Source: a virus. From it: a stretch of DNA of 64,000 bases. How positions within the stretch are numbered: the first letter of the stretch is position 1; each line of letters starts with the position of its first letter. The stretch spans positions 1-64,000 of the IMG/VR virus record IMGVR_UViG_3300050821_001373; one strand, 5' to 3'. Below are positions 62,042-64,000 of this stretch, piece after piece. Under the pieces are notes generated by a model. That model searched no databases. It worked only from the letters and a program-made list of their open reading frames with translations, and had not been told where the DNA came from. Position numbers and translations under genes: made by a program.

Positions 62042-64000
62042 TTGTAGCTACCGTCAGGCTGCAGCGTGTAGGTGTGGCCGTTCTGGATCACAGTGGCTGG
62101 TTTGCTGGCGGCCGGCGCAGGAGCGGAATGCCCGGCGGCCGCTGTTGCGTCATTACCCTTGCGCAATTCATCCTTCACGGCGCCAGGTGCGGACAGGGCG
62201 GCTTTCATCTCCTGTTGCATGGTCGAGACCACGGCCTTATACGCGTCGGGACCCTGAGCCGAGTTAAGCATGTCGTACGCGTGCTGACGCATCGAATCGG
62301 TCGGGACGCCAGATGGCGACACCGCGCGGACGTAGGCATTGACGAGAGAGTTCGTCGCCGCCACGAAGCTGGCGAGCTCCGGACTGCTGCGACCCTTCTG
62401 CACACGCTGGACCAACTCGTTCCATGGCATCCAGTCGCCTCGTGCGACCTTATCCGATGCAGCCAGTGCGATCGGGATCATGTTGTTTGCTTCGTTCGCC
62501 GCAAGCGAGATGTTCGCTGCACGGACGCCGACGGCACGTTGACCGGCAATCGCGCCAGCCTGTTCGTTGAATGCGTTGACGATGCCCTTCGGGTCGAGCC
62601 CAGCCTCGCGCGCCTGCTTGGCGATTGCCTGACGCAGCTTGACGATGTTCTCCGAGCCCTGAGCGCCGCGGCCGAGGTTTTGCATCACCGTTCGATCGCC
62701 GGCAAGATACTGGTCCGCCATGTCGTGGATTGTGTCGTCATCCAGAACAGAGGCGGCAACTCGCTTGGCCTCGGCTTGAGCCTTGACAATAGCAGGATCG
62801 GTCGGGCCGCCGGGAATGGGCTCAAGTCCGCCGCTCGCGCTCAGGCGATATCCGTTCGGCGGCTCTCCTTTTGCTTTGGTAACGCGCGCCAATACATTCG
62901 GGTCTGCTGGGCCACCTGGGATAGCCTCATAGCCGTTTTTCGTTTCGCGATATCCGGTGGGAATATCCAGATCCTTGAGCGCTTTCTTGGAGTCAACGTA
63001 AGCAGGGTTGACCATCATTCCGCCTTTCCCGTCAGGGATTAGCGGACTACTGGCTAACTCTCGCTTCTGATTCTCGATGTTCGAAGCGATCTGCTTTGCC
63101 TGCAGGTCGATCCGCTGCTGCTCTTGCCCGCGCGTCGCGGCCTTGTCCGCAGCCTCCTGCTCTGCCTGGGTCGAGGCGGAATACTGCTTCATGCCAGACA
63201 GGCCGCCTTCACCGATCGCAGAGAGCGCAAACGGTGACCGACTCGCCGCCACGCCGAGCGCGCCCGTGATGATGGCCTCACGAGCCTTGTCGGACAGGCC
63301 AAACGGGTTGAAGCCACCCCATCGGCTTTCCGGCGCCGCGGGTTCGGTCGGTCGTGCCGTCATCGGAGATGCACCGCTATACGCCAGCGCCGTGGTCGGT
63401 TCGGTCGGCGTGTCGTCCGGGTTGGTGATTTGCTTGGGAAGCGGCGCACGCATCGGGCTTGCTGCCGGGACAGCGGCCGGATTGACCTCAGGTGCAGGGC
63501 TCGTTTTATCCACGCCCTGTCGCCATGCATCAACGGCTGGCTGATCAGGCATCCGGATTGGATCGCCGGGGTTCACCACGTCGTCGTCTTTTGCAAGGAT
63601 CGGAGGCGGCGGAACGTCACGCTGCGGGAACGCCGCGCCGAACCTATCATCCATGGCCCATCCGCCATCGGCATAGGACTGGAACGGGGTATTTCCAACC
63701 GCACCGCCGCTGGCTCGCTTTACCGCTCGATGGATTTGATGGATCGCGTCAACGAAACCGCCCGAGCTGTATCCCGGGCCATAGTCCGAGGCATCCAGTC
63801 CGGGAAGGGGATTGCTAGAGCTCCCACCGTATTCCCCGGTGAGAGCGTTGCCGCCACCATAAGCCGGATCAGAAAACAGGCCGCTCTTGCCGGCCGTACC
63901 GATGAACTTTCCGAGCGACGCATCCATGCCACCGCCGCTGTCCTGAGGCTTCGCGAACGAGAGCGATGGAGCATGCAGTTGAGCGTTCGACGCTCCGCCG
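62038..64000 (-). CDS. Large virion protein, 5' end beyond right edge
   Basis: Frame open to the edge of the window; the first internal ATG is at 63925-63927, and the upstream codons (ASNAQLHAPSLSFAKPQDSG) are equally gene-like, so the true start lies outside. Visible features are a basic patch (AIHQIHRAVKRASGGAVGNT), Pro-rich linkers, a helical block (EQEAADKAATRGQEQQRIDL) and a conserved middle (ADQYLAGDRTVMQNLGRGAQ). Probably an internal or ejection protein coupled to 59729-62041. Confidence 0.65.
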   Translation of the reverse strand, partial: GGASNAQLHAPSLSFAKPQDSGGGMDASLGKFIGTAGKSGLFSDPAYGGGNALTGEYGGSSSNPLPGLDASDYGPGYSSGGFVDAIHQIHRAVKRASGGAVGNTPFQSYADGGWAMDDRFGAAFPQRDVPPPPILAKDDDVVNPGDPIRMPDQPAVDAWRQGVDKTSPAPEVNPAAVPAASPMRAPLPKQITNPDDTPTEPTTALAYSGASPMTARPTEPAAPESRWGGFNPFGLSDKAREAIITGALGVAASRSPFALSAIGEGGLSGMKQYSASTQAEQEAADKAATRGQEQQRIDLQAKQIASNIENQKRELASSPLIPDGKGGMMVNPAYVDSKKALKDLDIPTGYRETKNGYEAIPGGPADPNVLARVTKAKGEPPNGYRLSASGGLEPIPGGPTDPAIVKAQAEAKRVAASVLDDDTIHDMADQYLAGDRTVMQNLGRGAQGSENIVKLRQAIAKQAREAGLDPKGIVNAFNEQAGAIAGQRAVGVRAANISLAANEANNMIPIALAASDKVARGDWMPWNELVQRVQKGRSSPELASFVAATNSLVNAYVRAVSPSGVPTDSMRQHAYDMLNSAQGPDAYKAVVSTMQQEMKAALSAPGAVKDELRKGNDATAAAGHSAPAPAASKPATVIQNGHTYTLQPDGSYK

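Noticed and set aside
1-64000. tRNA, rRNA, CRISPR, integrase, DNA polymerase or transposase
   Set aside because: I looked for cloverleaf or CCA ends, regular spaced repeats, and integrase, polymerase and transposase motifs on both strands and found none. Part of the genome may be outside the window.

Overview
The window looks like most of the genome of a tailed phage or prophage, probably podovirus-like, from a GC-rich alphaproteobacterium. A rhizobial/Bradyrhizobium-type host is an inference from family resemblance and base composition; nothing in the sequence proves it. Almost every base is coding, genes overlap at ATGA/GTGA junctions, and the morphogenesis families (large terminase, P22-like portal with a scaffold-like gene, gp4- and gp10-like connectors, tail collar and fibre proteins, internal virion proteins) are phage families. 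Both edges cut genes: a GNAT acetyltransferase on the left and a virion protein on the right. I see no integrase, DNA polymerase, primase, tRNA or CRISPR array.

Layout. (1) 0-19 kb, minus strand: transcription runs from small and large terminase through a glycosyltransferase, the portal, a GroES-like co-chaperonin and a scaffold-like protein to connectors, a large tail fibre, a gp10-like tail protein and further tail proteins. (2) 19-34 kb, minus strand: about 50 very small, translationally coupled genes. Recognisable are a second glycosyltransferase, a J-domain protein, a MazG-like protein, a C5-cytosine and an N6-adenine methyltransferase, a Lar-like protein, DUF551-like and zinc-ribbon proteins. 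A good promoter lies at about 34.25 kb. (3) 34.3-38.8 kb, minus: a DEAH helicase with an extra N-terminal DNA-binding region, a DnaA-domain-IV protein, a third methyltransferase, RusA and a small Cro/CI-like repressor. (4) 38.9-46.5 kb, plus: a divergent operon with a consensus promoter, repeated leader hairpins, two HNH proteins, a KTSC protein, a coiled-coil protein, RecT and a string of small genes. (5) 46.4-55 kb, minus: major capsid protein, putative decoration proteins, and four large fibre- or adhesin-like proteins with Sec signal peptides. (6) 55-56.5 kb: a three-gene plus-strand cassette converging on XRE and LuxR-type regulators. (7) 56.5-64 kb, minus: lysis module (GH19-like endolysin, holin and spanin candidates, strong terminator) and internal virion proteins.

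How it fits together. The repressor divides leftward (helicase, methylation, host takeover) from rightward (RecT recombination) early transcription, and the 9-mer TAAATTGCC occurs both at the rightward -10 and upstream of the helicase. Replication appears to rely on the host polymerase, with phage helicase, a DnaA-like DNA-binding protein, RecT and RusA. Two oddities stand out. The major capsid gene is not beside the scaffold-like gene but lies at the far end of the map behind the lysis genes. Five fibre-like proteins carry signal peptides and even numbers of cysteines, as if made for the periplasm or cell surface.
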